From Nectonema munidae (lineage: Eukaryota > Nematomorpha > Nectonematoida > Nectonematidae), in assembly GCA_030549495.1 (NCBI GenBank), contig JAUIRK010000921.1:850501-914500 (forward strand): a stretch of 64,000 nucleotides of DNA. The letters are read 5' to 3'. The notes beneath the pieces are model-generated. The model made no database searches. It was not told the origin of the DNA and was given only the letters and a program-made list of their open reading frames with translations. Positions 1 through 12,300 of the stretch are shown piece by piece (the stretch's first letter is position 1; every line of letters begins with the position of its first letter). The translations under genes and the position numbers were made by a program.

Positions 1-31
1 AAAGAAAGAGGGAAAACGTGTGTAAGCATAC

Positions 32-3000
32 CTTAATTCTGTTTCTCATTGATCCTTTGCCACGAATCATGATTTTACAGCCAATTTCTTGTTCCATTTG
101 TTTCGCAGTCATTCCACGAGGACCCAGTATCCTTCCAATGAAGTTAAACTGGAAAAGAAGGAAGAAAAATGTGAATCACATCATCTATGAGAAAAACCCC
201 GAGTAACTGCTTTCCTCTATGGTGAGGTCTTACTTCAGGGTATTTGTCGATGGGAACAAAGATCTTTTTCGAGAGTTTGATGATCGGTCCGCCATCTGCT
301 GCAGGCAATAGTGCCTCAGGACTAGAAGTGCCATTTCGAGAAATATTGCTGTGAAAAAGACTAGAGCGAACTTTACTGATTTCTAAATTCAACGTTGGTA
401 GCTCATTTGTATAGCATTCCAAATTTAAATTTAATAAAGGTTTCAGGGACCACAGACGAGACTGCGTGAAAATTGCTTGTATTTCATTTGCCTAAATCGC
501 ATAATCACTTTTTGGCTAGCAATGATACAGCCAATGATATTGAAGTGTGCTTTTAGTAGGTTCTTTTAGGATAGGAGTGGGCAAAACAAGGTAAATTGAC
601 ACAATTCGGATAAAAATGCAATTTTGGGGGATAGGCAGGGCTAATTACACATACCTATTTTTATATGAATATACTAAACGCATTTAATTGCACTGCCATT
701 TATAATCGTTCGCTTTCTTTTCCAATTAGATTTTATATATTTAAAGAGGACAATTTTCCTTTCTTCGTACACCAGTGTCACACTGGTCCTCGAAGGGTTA
801 AGGGATGAAATGACTTAAACCTTTGAGGATGCGCGTGAGACATCGGTTTCCAAAGAAATATAAATCATCTGTTTTAAAAAAAATGCAAAATTCGATCAAA
901 TAGAGATATAATTGAATATATATTAATGCCGAGTTTTTTCTATGCATATCGTAATTTAGGCGTTCCGAAGGCCACATACGGCCCTCCAAAAAGGCCCACT
1001 GAGATAGGGTTATTAATCAACTCATTCATCGTTAGTTTAATATATTGATGCAAAAAAATTTAATTGACTGGAAAATTTTGAATAACTCAAATTATACGAT
1101 CATAATACCGTTCAAACTATTCTCACCAAAATGGTTTACTTTTTTCTTTCTCGTTATAATTTTCAGATTAGATCGTATTTTAAATTTTGAAAATGGAAAA
1201 GTTACTTTTAATTTATATTTATTATTTCAAGTGTATAATAAAGTTTTATAATTAGGAATATTTTTCCATGATTACATTCTTTACAAATGTTTAAATTTAC
1301 ATGAAGAAAAATAAATTGTTTTATTTATATGCTCTATGACTATTATATTATTTATCATAAATTTAACTTTAAAATTTTTTAAAATATAAACAAAAACATA
1401 GTGTTTGGTTGTTCTTTAAAACATTTTTCTTACCTAGTTTGAAAATTGCCCCTTTTACTCGTGGCTCATCAAAGATGTGTATTTTTAAAAGCTATCTCTG
1501 AAACGAAAAAGCTTGCCCCCTGTCATTCATTTAAGAGAAGACGATTTTTGAGATTGACTTTACCATTTTTCACTGAAAAAAGACTAACAATCTAACTAAT
1601 CGAATTAAATAACCAAAAGAAAATACTTTCTTATACCTAACTAATCATGGATCATTTGTAGAAGAGTCTGGCCACTAATTAAAAATGGGGTTTAAAAAAA
1701 ATACCCTACCCGTTGGTAATTAGGATAACAGCATTTTTAAGCAAGAGCCCATGAAAAAGAGTATGAAACAGAGATACATTAAATTTATGTCGGAGGTAGC
1801 AAGCTTGATCTATCTGTTTTGATTTTTGTTTTTTATTTTATTCAAATTTATATAAATAAATTATATTGCATTTAGTAATTATGAAACCTTTTTTGTTGAT
1901 ATTTTTGGCTGTGCATTTTTAGAAAAGATCACCAATAACCCCTTACAAATATCCAGGAAAGAGATAGCTAGTTAGTGAGGTTTTTTCCTTATAAGAATTT
2001 TTGTACATTACGTCAAATAAAGTAGTGCACAACGTCCAAGTCTTGATACGTTTCAAAAGATGAAACCTGAATAATACAGATATATCAGATGAGCACATCT
2101 TTAAAATTAATATTTTTGAAACGTGTCAACCTGTGCTCTATATTTTGCATAACGTATAGATTTTAACTTCACAATTTTTATGTTTAAATTTTGTTGGAAA
2201 ATGAAAATCCAGTTCTTTTTAATTTTTTAAAAGATGAAACCTGAAAAATGCGGATATATCAGGTGCGCACTTCTTTAAAATTATTGAAAGGGCCAAACTT
2301 TTTTTATGTAGTTTTTAAAATTTATTTTAAAAGATTTGTGTCTGAAACTCAACCGTAAAACAAATATGGTAAACCTCTCACAAGCCAAACAAGTCTTTTA
2401 ATGATATAAAAGTGAAAAAATTCAAAATTATTAGTGCAGCGAAAAGCTTTTTCACCCCTTTCAAGATAGTTATTTGATCCGACAGAGGGGATAAGATAAT
2501 TTTGTGCAATTCAAATTACGAATTTACCATTAGTTTTGAAAAATCAAACTTAGCGCATTTATTGATTCAATAGTATGAGGCTGATTCTAGATAATGGCTA
2601 TGATTATTATTCTCTGCATTTTTTAATTACAATTTTGGTTCGATTTTAATTCCCATTATGAAAAAACATATTTGTAAGGCGATATAGTAGTTTGTCATTT
2701 CACACACTAAAAAGCAGATATACATGACTTCTAGTTGGAGGAATGAAAAAATACCTCCTCTACTCATGGTTTTTTCTCTGCATGTTGAATGATATTTAAT
2801 TGTGTTGCTACGATAGGGAACATACTGTGCAGTTCAGTTCTTAGTTTTTCACGAAACTATGCTTGTTATCCTTACTAGCGAAACTAACAATTACCGAGAG
2901 AATCTAATTTTTGTGATTCTCTACATCTCATTTGATTAAGATTCTGATTTTGTGTTTTTTATCATTTTGATTATAATGAGGATTTGCTCAACCCTAAAAA

Positions 3001-4379
3001 ACATAAAGGTTTTTAGAGAAAAGTGATACACTTTATAAAGGTTTTAAAAATATATTGGATTTTCTATAGTTCAAGAAATCAAACAACTAGTAAAGACTTT
3101 TTTTGAGAATTATAGCTTATATTTATGGAGTCAAGTGTTAACATTTGAAAAAACTCCAATTGCAATGTTTTTATTACCAGAGTTTTTTAAGCCTCCATAT
3201 TATATTCTAAACTTGTTGGCTTTGTTAAATATACATAGTGATGTACTCTTTTATAAACGCATAGATAGCACTACATATTTGAAATATGTATAGGTCCCAA
3301 TCTAAATGTTGGTGGCAATTGATAGTACATAAGGAGCTCTTTAAGAGATCAATTTATTAACCCTTCTAGGCAGAGGATTTTCAGAAATAATCTTATGCTT
3401 ACTTCAATGAATTTTTTTAAAGCTTAAAGTAGACGATTAACCAATCTGAATTAGTGATAAATTCTTTAAAATTTAAAAAGAACTGGTTTTTCATTTTCCA
3501 ACAAAATTAAACACAAAAATTGTGAAGTTAAAATCTATACGTTATGCAAAATATATAGTATAGGTTGATACGTTTCAGAAATAAATAGCTCATCAGTCAT
3601 GATTATTCAACTTCTAAGTTTGCTTATAAATTTTTGAGAATCAAATTTAATCAGAAAGAGTAATAAATTTAAAAGACACGATTTTGATGTCATTATTTGA
3701 AAGAAAAAAAAACGTTCCTTATAATTGCAGATTGCGATTAATATTCCCATTACTAGTAGCAACAATTAAAACATAATTAAAGTCTATAATACTTATATTA
3801 CATTTTTATATTAAGACAAATAAATTACGTAGCTAACCCTTCTCTTGGTACAAGAATCGTAAAAAAATGTTTATAATTAGATAAAGGAAAGTTCTAGAAA
3901 TATCTTCCAAAAGAACTTATAGAAAGAATACACCCGCAAGATAGTTATTACTTTGATAGATAAAAGAATATCAAAATATAGTTGACAAAATTTTTATATC
4001 AAAACATTTAAAAATTACGATATATTGGATAAAAAATATGAAAGAAATTAAGCTCTATTTAGATAAGGCTAAATTCATAGAAAATTTTAGGGCCCAATGG
4101 AAGAAGGAATGCATTGAAAAAGACATATTAAATATCTAAAAAAAATAGGGTTAAGAATGATAAATCCAAAACAAAGGGATTATAAATTAAGAGAAAAATT
4201 AATAAAATAGCATAAGAAAGATAAAAAGCTGTAAATTTAATTAGAAAATTACCTTGATTCAACAAGCGCTCAGTGTGAGTAAATAGATTAGGAAAAGCAG
4301 TAATTTGTTTTTTGTCTTTAAGTAATTGAGCCAAATATTCGCTAGTATATTTAGTCGGTGTGTTAGTTTTGTCAGTCAT
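32..4379 (-). CDS. how: Held-out-wings/quaking-like STAR RNA-binding protein, 5' three exons (partial)
   Basis: STAR-family KH protein that binds RNA in the nucleus and cytoplasm and controls splicing and mRNA stability. Three coding exons are visible: 4253-4379, 234-382 and 32-148, with phases that join exactly (127, 149 and 117 nt, 131 codons). Exon 1 carries the QUA1 dimerisation segment ([19 protein letters not shown]), ending at a GT donor after codon 42 plus one base. Exon 2 continues through [10 protein letters not shown] to the pre-KH strand ([12 protein letters not shown]). Exon 3 is the start of the KH domain, with the signature [17 protein letters not shown] and the GKGSM loop, followed by a gtatgc donor. 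The rest of KH, QUA2 and the tail lie beyond the window start. Intron 1 is about 3.9 kb and intron 2 only 85 bp. The KH boundary matches the known quaking/how exon structure as I recall it. The start is the first ATG of the QUA1 exon; an upstream coding exon cannot be excluded. Insect How is the closest match from memory. Confidence 0.93.
685..798 (-). mobile_element. MITE of the TTAA/ACCCTTT family, decayed copy
   Basis: Read on the minus strand it begins TTAACCCTTCGAGGACCA and then matches the copy at 18352-18450 through an ATATAAAATCTAATTG-like stretch. Only one end shows the TTAA plus CCCTT terminus; the other end is degenerate. The terminal motif resembles piggyBac-type MITEs. Confidence 0.5.
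2117..3581. mobile_element. Inverted-repeat DNA element in the quaking-like intron
   Basis: The segment 2117-2222 reads back as its reverse complement at about 3470-3581. Outer ends are TTGAAACGTGTCAACCT on the left and AGGTTGATACGTTTC on the right. About 1.25 kb of AT-rich sequence without a transposase lies between. The arms have diverged with small changes. A non-autonomous DNA transposon with TIRs of about 105 bp is the simplest reading; no target-site duplication is clear. Confidence 0.6.
2311..2410 (+). repeat. Dispersed repeat, inverted partner of 12091-12186
   Basis: The stretch running from TTTTAAAATTTATTTT through GAAACTCAACCGTAAAACAA to AACAAGTCTTTTAATGATAT recurs in reverse complement about 9.7 kb away, inside the last intron of ZC4H2. 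No coding content. Likely two copies of one short transposon. Confidence 0.6.
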
Positions 4380-4937
4380 AGATACAAAGTGATGCGTAAT
4401 CTTAGTTCAAATAATAAGCTAAACGTTTACCTGGAGCATGCTTAGAGCAAATGTATTTTAAACTTACGGAACAACATACTTATACCAGCCTTGAGACTGT
4501 ACTAAAAAATTCATTATAGTAAAAATTTCAAATTAAATAAATTGTAATAAAATTAAATAAAAATATAATTAATAAAAAATTAATTTTAATCAAAAAATTT
4601 GAATACGCTCAATTTTTAGATTTTTTCGATTAAAAATTAGTTAGTTGTGCATGTATATAGAATTTTCTATACTTTAAAACTATAAACTATATCCATTTTT
4701 CTATGTTTAAAAAATAGTGTTTTTAATTATTATTTAACTCTTATGGTACCCTTATTTTCCCAACTTTATAGGTTCCTTGGGCTGTTTTCAACTTTTTTTT
4801 CAAAATTTTAATTCACCTTAAAAATTTATTGACATGGCACAAAAATATAAAAACATTAAATAGAACAATTTATACAAACATATTTCAAATGATTTTTGCA
4901 TGCAAAGTAGTCACAAATAGAGCATTTCAAAGATATT
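4380..4937. other. AT-rich intergenic stretch
   Basis: Sequence upstream of the quaking-like start codon. It is very AT-rich, with runs of A and T. I see no gene, no clear core promoter and no recognisable repeat end. Confidence 0.6.
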
Positions 4938-5996
4938 TTATTTTTTTGTGTATATGCAAAGATGACATCTTGCTTTTTTTGGCCAATGAAAAATTTCTTC
5001 TTCAACTTCTTGATCATTTCTTTTTTTTATTTTAAGTACCAAATTTTTGCTTGATAAAGTTCTAGGCAGTTTTGGCCTTGCCCTAATCAGTGGTTCTATA
5101 AGTTTTTTTCCTAGTGTAACCAAATATTTTCGCTTGACATCACAACAATTTTTGTTTTTTATGAAAATCTCTTTTGACAAAATAAAACTTTTAAGTGCGG
5201 AAATATCAATTATGTTACTAAAAACCACAATGGGCCAGCGCTTTGTTTTTCTTTTGACTGAATAATTTGATAACATTTGATCAACTACATCAACTTTGGT
5301 TTTGTTGTAATGTATAATCACTTCTGGTTTTTTTGCTTCAGAGTCGCCGATTCTTTTAGATTTATGAAAAGAAGATAAAAGGAAGACGTTTTTGTTTTTT
5401 TAGGCATATACGAAACAAGCATGTTTTCTTCGGTGAACAAGAACACAGAAGAAAATACATGGCGCTTTTTTATATCAAGTATTACTGGTGGTATAAACTT
5501 TTTGTTTTTACGAACTGTACCAAGCAAAGTAATTTTTCTCTCTTTTAAGAGTCTTTTAGACAGGTTCAAAGATGTAAAAAAATTGTCACACGTCACGTTG
5601 TGGCCCTTTAGTCATTTTGTCATATCCATTACAACACGCTCTCCTTGATTTTTTCAGCTGCATTTCCAGGTTGCTTTCCCAAATATGGCTGGATGTTCCA
5701 TACGTAAAAACTCTTAACATCTGCTAAAATCCAAAACTTTAATCCATATTTATCTGGTTTGTTAGGAATGTACTGTCTAAAAGGACAATTTCCCCTGAAG
5801 CCTCTGAGCTGCTCATCTACTGTTACTTGAAAAGCGGGATTGAAAAGTTTTGGTAGAATAGCAACCCATTCATCCCAAATTTCTTGAATTGGAACAAACT
5901 TGTTTTTTTCTCTTCTATTTTCCCTTTTTTTGTCATCAAATCGTAAAACTCTTGAAATCATTTTGAAGTTTTTCAGAGACATTGTAGCTCTAAAAA
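4938..5996 (-). pseudogene. piggyBac transposase remnant
   Basis: DDE transposase of the piggyBac superfamily, read from 5996 down to 4938. The start of the conserved domain (ATMSLKNFKMISRVLRFDD) is followed by the first catalytic Asp in VTVDEQLRGFRGNCPFRQY, then KYGLKFWILADVKSFYV. Next come VTCDNFFTSLNLSKRLLKE (second Asp) and VRKNKKFIPP, and finally HYNKTKVDVVDQMLSNYSVK with RRW-like KTKRWPIVVFSN. The frame is broken at least three times: a shift near 5630, an in-frame TGA shortly after, and a shift near 5320-5345. The usual N-terminal hundred or so residues are missing; the surviving part starts right after an AG dinucleotide, so either an upstream exon is lost or the copy is truncated. 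A CxxC-rich C-terminus is present in short form (CCDVKRK, CHLCIY). No TTAA-flanked ends could be assigned. Dead element. Confidence 0.9.
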
Positions 5997-6050
5997 TATA
6001 AAGAATTTTTATTTTAGAACTTTTATTAAATATTTATTCCATTTTTTTAA

Positions 6051-6614
6051 ATGGCTTTTTTACAAAAAATTTATGAACTTCGTATATATCAAATTGTTCC
6101 TAATTCCATTTCAATCTTTAAAAAAATAATTTTTGATCATAAAAATGTTAGACTAAATAATTTTAAACTTTTAGGCTATTGGTATTCAGAAGTTGGTGAT
6201 TTAAATAAAGCTTTTCATTTATATGAATTTGATTCCTTTGATGAAAGAACCCAAATAAGAAGTAGATTATCCACAAATGAAGACTGGACAAAATATCTTG
6301 ATTTAGTGAAGCCTCATTTAGTTTTTCAAAGATCAATTTTATTAAAAATGCTAAATACCGAACAACATTTTTGTCCTGATGGAAGTAAACAATTTATTCT
6401 TCAAGTCCAGCCCTTTATAAAAGAGTCTTCTAAGTTTAACTTTAAAATAGATGGCTTGTCTCATGTATCTTCTTTTTATTCAATTTTGGGGGATGATGAA
6501 TCAAAAGTATATCGCTTTTTCAAGTGTGAAGATATTGATGACTTTTTACAAAGTATAAATCAAGAGAATGCAACAAGCTACTCTTTAGTTCTAAATAATG
6601 CTTCTCTTTTTTAA
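6051..6614 (+). CDS. NIPSNAP-domain protein, intronless, 187 aa
   Basis: Complete open frame resembling the NIPSNAP family, ferredoxin-like alpha-beta barrel proteins, many of them mitochondrial or linked to vesicle traffic. The first half carries the family hallmarks KIYELRIYQIVPNS near residues 5-18, LLGYWYSEVGDLNKAFHLYEF near 44-64, then DSFDERTQIRSRL and NEDWTKYLDLVKPHLVFQRS. The second half (about 105-187) is weaker and could be a diverged second repeat; the usual YELR-type motif is not obvious there. Length is short of the roughly 250 residues typical of animal members, and no clear mitochondrial presequence precedes the domain, so an upstream exon may be missing. It lies 54 bp from the end of the piggyBac remnant and points away from it. 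AATAAA-like sequence follows the stop near 6652. It could be a real single-exon gene or a retrocopy; the intact frame favours function. Confidence 0.8.
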   Translation: MAFLQKIYELRIYQIVPNSISIFKKIIFDHKNVRLNNFKLLGYWYSEVGDLNKAFHLYEFDSFDERTQIRSRLSTNEDWTKYLDLVKPHLVFQRSILLKMLNTEQHFCPDGSKQFILQVQPFIKESSKFNFKIDGLSHVSSFYSILGDDESKVYRFFKCEDIDDFLQSINQENATSYSLVLNNASLF

Positions 6615-6744
6615 TTATTAAATTTTGCCAATTTTTGTTTATTTGATATAAACAAATAAATGAGATTTTGTAAACTTTTTTAGATTTTATATAAATATTA
6701 TTTAATAAAAAGTAACAAATTTTTGGCATTTTTTTAAACAATTT

Positions 6745-6840
6745 ACGACCCTTGTTTCCAAAGGGAACGCAGACGAATTCCTACTTTACATGGAATTTAA
6801 TAGGAATTACTAAAGTCGTCTGCTTTGCTTGGTTTTAAAT
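6745..6840. mobile_element. Short MITE-like repeat, related to about 17290-17340
   Basis: The piece starting CCCTTGTTTCCAAAGGGAAC has an internal imperfect palindrome (CAGACGAATTCC against GGAATTACTAAAGTCGTCTG) and ends near GCGTTAA. Its first 50 bases resemble the segment at about 17290-17340 (TTGTTCCCGGAGAGGAACGC). Two decayed copies of one small element family. Confidence 0.45.
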
Positions 6841-9322
6841 GCGTTAAATAGAGCAATTTTCGATATCTTTGTTAAAAAAAAGAAACTAAAGATTTTAGGG
6901 AAAATCCTCACTTTGTTTTCTGGAAGAAAATGTCAACCAAGACATTTTAAAATTGTGCCATTTTTTTTAAATAACACAAGTGTATTTTCATTAAATAAAT
7001 TATGGATTCCCTCAATAATAATTTTTTAATAAATATTGGTTTTTAAAGAATTTTTGGATTAATTTCTGAGTATTACTCTAATTACTGATTTTTTTAATTT
7101 CCTTTGTGTTATTCGTAAATCTGTTTCGCTATTTTTTTTTTGGAGTTGCCAAAAAATACAAATACTATTTATATATATACGGTACAACTTCCATTAGTAA
7201 ACGTCTCTATGTAGTGAACGCTTGTTAAGTCCTCAATTTCTTTGATATGTTGTATATCCGTTACAATGAAGCCAGCGGTTTCATGAAATCTCTAAAGAAA
7301 TTTATCAGCAATTGATTAAATTCCTAAAAATCACTAAAGATTTCATAATTAACTAAAGCAGAGGTGGAAAACCTTTTTTTTGTTTAAAGGCCGTTTGCAA
7401 TATGTCATTATATCTATAATCTATAAAGCCACATAACGTTTTTTAACAAAATAGTATTTAAAGAAATTTTTTTTATTTAGCTAAATCACATAAGCAAAAA
7501 ATGTTTTGACTTTTACTTTGGTTTAATTTTAAAGAGAATTTTGATTTCAGGTTTTATCATCGCAGTTTTAAGTATCAATTGATCATGCAAATGTTGATCT
7601 GTTGATTGAGTTCGATGAAAAATTTTAATTTAGTTAAGTTTTTTTGTAGAATGGATTTTTGTAATATATTCGACACTCTCTTTACTGACCAACGTTGCAA
7701 AAATGTTTACCATTTTAGTCTATCGTTGTGTTTTTGCAACTCATAAAAAGACTGAAAAATTCAATAAAATGAAACAATAATTTTTTTTACACAAATACCT
7801 TGTAAAGGAACAATCGTGAATCCTCAGTTAATGAGTGGAAAGTTTTTGGAAAAAAACCTTAAATAAAATACTTTTGAAAAACAAATTAAAATAAATAATT
7901 TGAAATCAACTAAGCTAGAAATACAAACCGATGAAACTTAATAAATTATTTTGAAATAACAGAAAAGTTTATGTTGCATAATTATAAATTTTTTAAGTCA
8001 CATTCGTATAATTATAGATAGGTGGAGTTGTCAGCGTTAAAAAAATTTATACATAAATAGGGTCGAAGTGGTAAAATTATAAATAATTAGATTGGAAGCC
8101 GTAAAATATTTTTCCGACTCCTCAACCCTGTTCGTAACTTATGCAATTCGCTACGTCTAAACAAGATTCTATTTCAGTAATTTTATGAAATTGCTAAATG
8201 AAACTCAATTTCACGAATTCTCCAAAACTCTCAGATTTCATGGAATTCTTGGTTCCACACTTAACATATCTACCCACAACCTAAATAACTTCACTAGGTT
8301 CTAATTTCAATTATGCTAATTTTTGTTAATTTAATTTATTAAAAATTTTGACTGTGCTAGGTGCACTTTTGTGATCTCGCTATATTTTGTATAGAGATTT
8401 GTTTAAGTAATTTTTTATTAAATAATATATAAAAAGTCACTATATTTGTGCCCGAAAAAATTTCTGCCCCTCAGATCTGCGTGTTTCTTTAAGGTAGTGG
8501 GATGACCTGAGACATTAAGACAATCTGAAGCATTTCGTATACGCATTTTTGGTTCGAAAATTTTTAATAAATTTAATTTTCTTGATTCGTCAAAAATTAC
8601 TTTTAGAGTTCCCCATTTGAACAAATTATAAAAGAATGAGGTAGTTCGATAGATAAAAAAAATATATATCTTAAACCATAAATACTTATGAATAGAGTTA
8701 GCTCTTTGATTTACTAGACTGACAAATCTGCAACAAAATGCAGTATGTAGCATTTCACGTTAAGTTCGTCCTTTTTCATTTTAAGTTCGTTTTTTTGCAC
8801 TTTTCGTCCTTTTTCATTTTAAGTGCTATTATACACACAAGAATTTGTCATTCATCGTATACAAAAATGAGGAAGTTATGGAAAGTAAAAATATATACAC
8901 AAACAGTTTGTTTATTCAAGTAAACGGTTATAATAAGCATTTCTAAATGTTTATTTTTTACTAATATATGTATACTATATTTTAAAGGTAAGCTGAATTC
9001 TGTGTTATTTTTCTGAATCCGCTTTTTAAAGCAAAAAATATAGCTGACACTCCCATCCCGGCGATATCAATGCATTTCAGAGAATTGCAAAAAGAATTGA
9101 GAAACTTTTAAGTTTATTTGTAACGTGCAAAAAAAACATTAATTAAATACAAAAATAAAAATTACAATAAAATAATCTGGAAAGTCATTATTTGTGCATG
9201 TAAAAAATACAAAAATGGAATAATTTAGGGAAGGGAGAGAGAAAGACGCTTGGAATATGAAGCACAGAGAAGAGCCCTTTGTGTGTATGTGTGTGATTGA
9301 GAGATTTTGGAGCGCGAATTAT
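6841..9322. other. Intergenic region with decayed repeats
   Basis: No supportable gene. At about 7178-7280 a stretch beginning ACGGTACAACTTCCATTAGT and continuing with ACGTCTC and GTGAACG resembles the terminal repeats of pogo/Tigger-type elements, but no partner end is seen. At 8760-8835 the motif CGTCCTTTTTCATTTTAAGT is repeated about twice with a variant between. The open frame at 8418-8753 shows no known domain. Confidence 0.4.
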
Positions 9323-12300
9323 TCAAAGGATGCGAGGAACTTTTTTTCTAGGCTTTTTCGGATTCCTTGATCTACTTTTGGCTTTGCAAAGCGGGCAAAT
9401 TGGAGCATTTCGATGGATTTGTTGGTTGCAAGACATGCACATCTAAACAAAATGCTCACTTATTGCTAGGTCTAGTTTTTGAATTTTATTTCAGGAAATG
9501 GCCTCGAAAAATTTTCTTACCCATTTTAGTTCACGCAAAGCGAACGAATTTGACTACTACATTCTTTTTTGAAGAAACCATCAAGAGGACAAACTCAATT
9601 CCACCTGTGATTCCTGGGGGCACAACAAGGTATTTCAAGCCACTTGACATCAGTTTAAATCGTGCATTTAAGGTAGCGCTCCGTATTCAGTGGGAGGCTT
9701 GGATAACACGTGGGCAGGAATCCTTCACTAAAACGGGCCGCATGCGAAGAGCAACTTATGGTCAAGTCTGCCAGTGGGGCTTTACAGCGTAGAGCATTAT
9801 CAAAAAATCCACTATCGTCAACAGGTTTGGAAAAGCTGGACCGCTACGTGTTGAAGAGGAGAGCATCAGCTCAGCAAGGAATTTGCCTCCTGATGAAAGT
9901 GACGAGAGCGCCAATAAAAACGATCCAACATCGGATGAAGCAATTCTGAGGCTATTTAACTCCGATACCCAAAGAGATGACTTCAGTCGTTTCAGTGCAC
10001 AGGAGGAAAAAGATAGTGACCAATGACTTTCTTGGTAGGCTACTGTTTACCGCTAACTTTTTATTTTTGTTACAAGCCGTGTTTCGTTAAAGCCTGTGTA
10101 ATAAAGTTCATTTGTTTCAATGTACCGGTAGGCACCTGCGGCTTATAGACATCTGACGCTTATTTATATTCAAAATAATTATTTTTTAAAAATTCAGTGG
10201 GTGCGGCTTATATCCAGACGCGCTGAAAATTACAGTATATTCATGATGAAAAATGCAGTCTAATTCTTTTACATTTCTCATTATTCAAACATTCAGTTTT
10301 CTTATAAAAAAATAAATGATTCACAATTTGTTAAAAAATTAAGTTGAAAAGTTTATCAAATTACACAATTTTGAAAGGTAAAAGCAAAAAATAAGAGAAT
10401 GATTATGAATAGAAAATATCAAATTTTTCGCTCAAAATGTGTCATATCAGCCCGTGGCCGGAAATTTGGCCGACAGACATCTGACCGAATAGACATTTAG
10501 CCGACGTACATTTGGCCGAACAGACATTTGATCGAACCGACATTTCACCAAACGGACATTTGACCGAACAGACATTTGACCGAAGGGACATTTGATCGAA
10601 TTTAGAATAGATTTTAGAATAAACATTAGAATTTTGAATTTACAATAAGCATTATAATTTAGAATAAACATTTAGTATAGTTAGGATATTGTTAGTTTTA
10701 GAGTTAGTGTTAGCATAGTTAGAATATTGTTAGTGTTAGTATAGTTAGAATATTGTTAGTGTTGGAGTTAGTATAGTTAGAATATTGTTAGTCGTAGAGT
10801 TGGTGTTAGTATAGTTAGAATATTGTTAGTCTTAGAGTCGATGTTAGTATAGTATATTTAGCATATTTTCAAATCCAACAATAAAATGGAAGATTGTGGG
10901 TCAGTAATTAGTTAGACCCTTATAACCTACAAAAATAATGCTCGATGAACGAAGGTCCGAATGCAGTTATAAGCGTGAAACGTGTGCTCTCTAGACGAAT
11001 ACATTTCATTGGTGGCACGTAAGGATATACAAAATTGAGTTATAAATAGCGCAAGATAACATACGCATCTTTACCGTGTCCGGGGATTTGGTGTGACAAG
11101 TATATAGCACACATTTGTAAGGTTTTTAAAATAATAATAACTTTTTTAAACAATTTTTTTCAAAATAATTTTTTGTATGTGGGGATAGTAAAAATACACC
11201 ATTTGTCAAAATTTCATAAAAATGTTATCAAAGTTTGAAAAAAAAATCAAAAAAAAAGACATGGGTTTATAAATATATATATAGAGGGAGAGTTTTTGAA
11301 ATTTTTTTCTTTAAGGATACTTTTATACAGAGAGTGTTGTTAATACTTTTTTTTGAAAAAGTTTTTTATTTTTTTAAGGCAAGGTGAAATTTCTACGACC
11401 CATCAATCACCGAGAGATTTTTTCTAAACTCATCAGTCACACTTTGCATTTTATATATAACTCTACACTTATACATATTTTTTTCGTTAGCAAAAGGGAG
11501 GCATTTTCATGATCTGATACAAAAATACATTTGTGTAAATAAAAGAAAAAATATAAAATATTAAGGAGGCATAGACTTCTCTTATTAAATAAATTCCAAC
11601 AAGTAAGTAAAATTTTTATATATGGCCTCCTTTGTTGTTTATAAAAGTGAAGCTCAGTTTTCAATTTCTGAAAAATACTAAAACTATTGTTAAGTTAAGC
11701 TTATCTTATTCAGAAAATAACAAAGGAGACAGCAAATAAAAATTTTACGTATTGCTTGAAATTTATTTTATAAGAGCAGTCTATGCCTGCTTAAAATTTA
11801 ATATCATTTCTTTTACTTACACAAATGCAAAGGCCTCCTTAACATTTATATCATTTCTTTTATTTACACAAATATATTTTTGTATCAGATCATGAAAATG
11901 CCTTCCTTGTGCTAACCACTATGTGGTCATGTAAAATTTAAATATACATTTTTGCACAAACTTTCCTATTTATTTGTATTACACGTCTGACATAAAAACA
12001 TCCAGACATACATACGCACACAAGAGGCACACATCACGTTTGAATGGAGATGAAAAAGACTTTCGTTCACCAATTTTGATTTTTTTTAATTTATATCATT
12101 AAAAGACTTGTTTGGCTGGTGAATAGACTTTCCTTGTTTTACGGTTGAGTTTCAAACACAAATTTTTTTAAATAAATTTTAAAAATTGGAAAAAAAATCT
12201 GACACAAACACATACATAAGTATTGACATTAGACACACATACACTGAAATGCTTAAAACTCAAAGACAGCCGATTCGATGCATTACGATAAGAAAGGAAA

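Larger units (their letters stand above)
383..4252 (-). other. Intron 1 of the quaking-like gene
   Basis: AT-rich intron without convincing coding sequence. It contains a MITE copy near 685-798, an inverted-repeat element at about 2117-3581, and at 2311-2410 a dispersed repeat whose reverse complement recurs at 12091-12186. Short open frames here look random. Confidence 0.85.

Noticed and set aside
4938-5265. Plus-strand frames over the piggyBac region
   Set aside because: Antisense of the transposase, which has clear motifs on the minus strand.
8418-8753. 111-codon minus-strand frame
   Set aside because: No domain, AT-driven composition, no splice or repeat context.
9367-9560. Plus-strand open frame preceding the pogo motifs
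   Set aside because: It is the antisense of ZC4H2 exon 5 and intron; pogo similarity starts only at about 9560.
10451-10600. CRISPR-like array
   Set aside because: Repeats are directly contiguous without unique spacers, in a eukaryotic context; a minisatellite.
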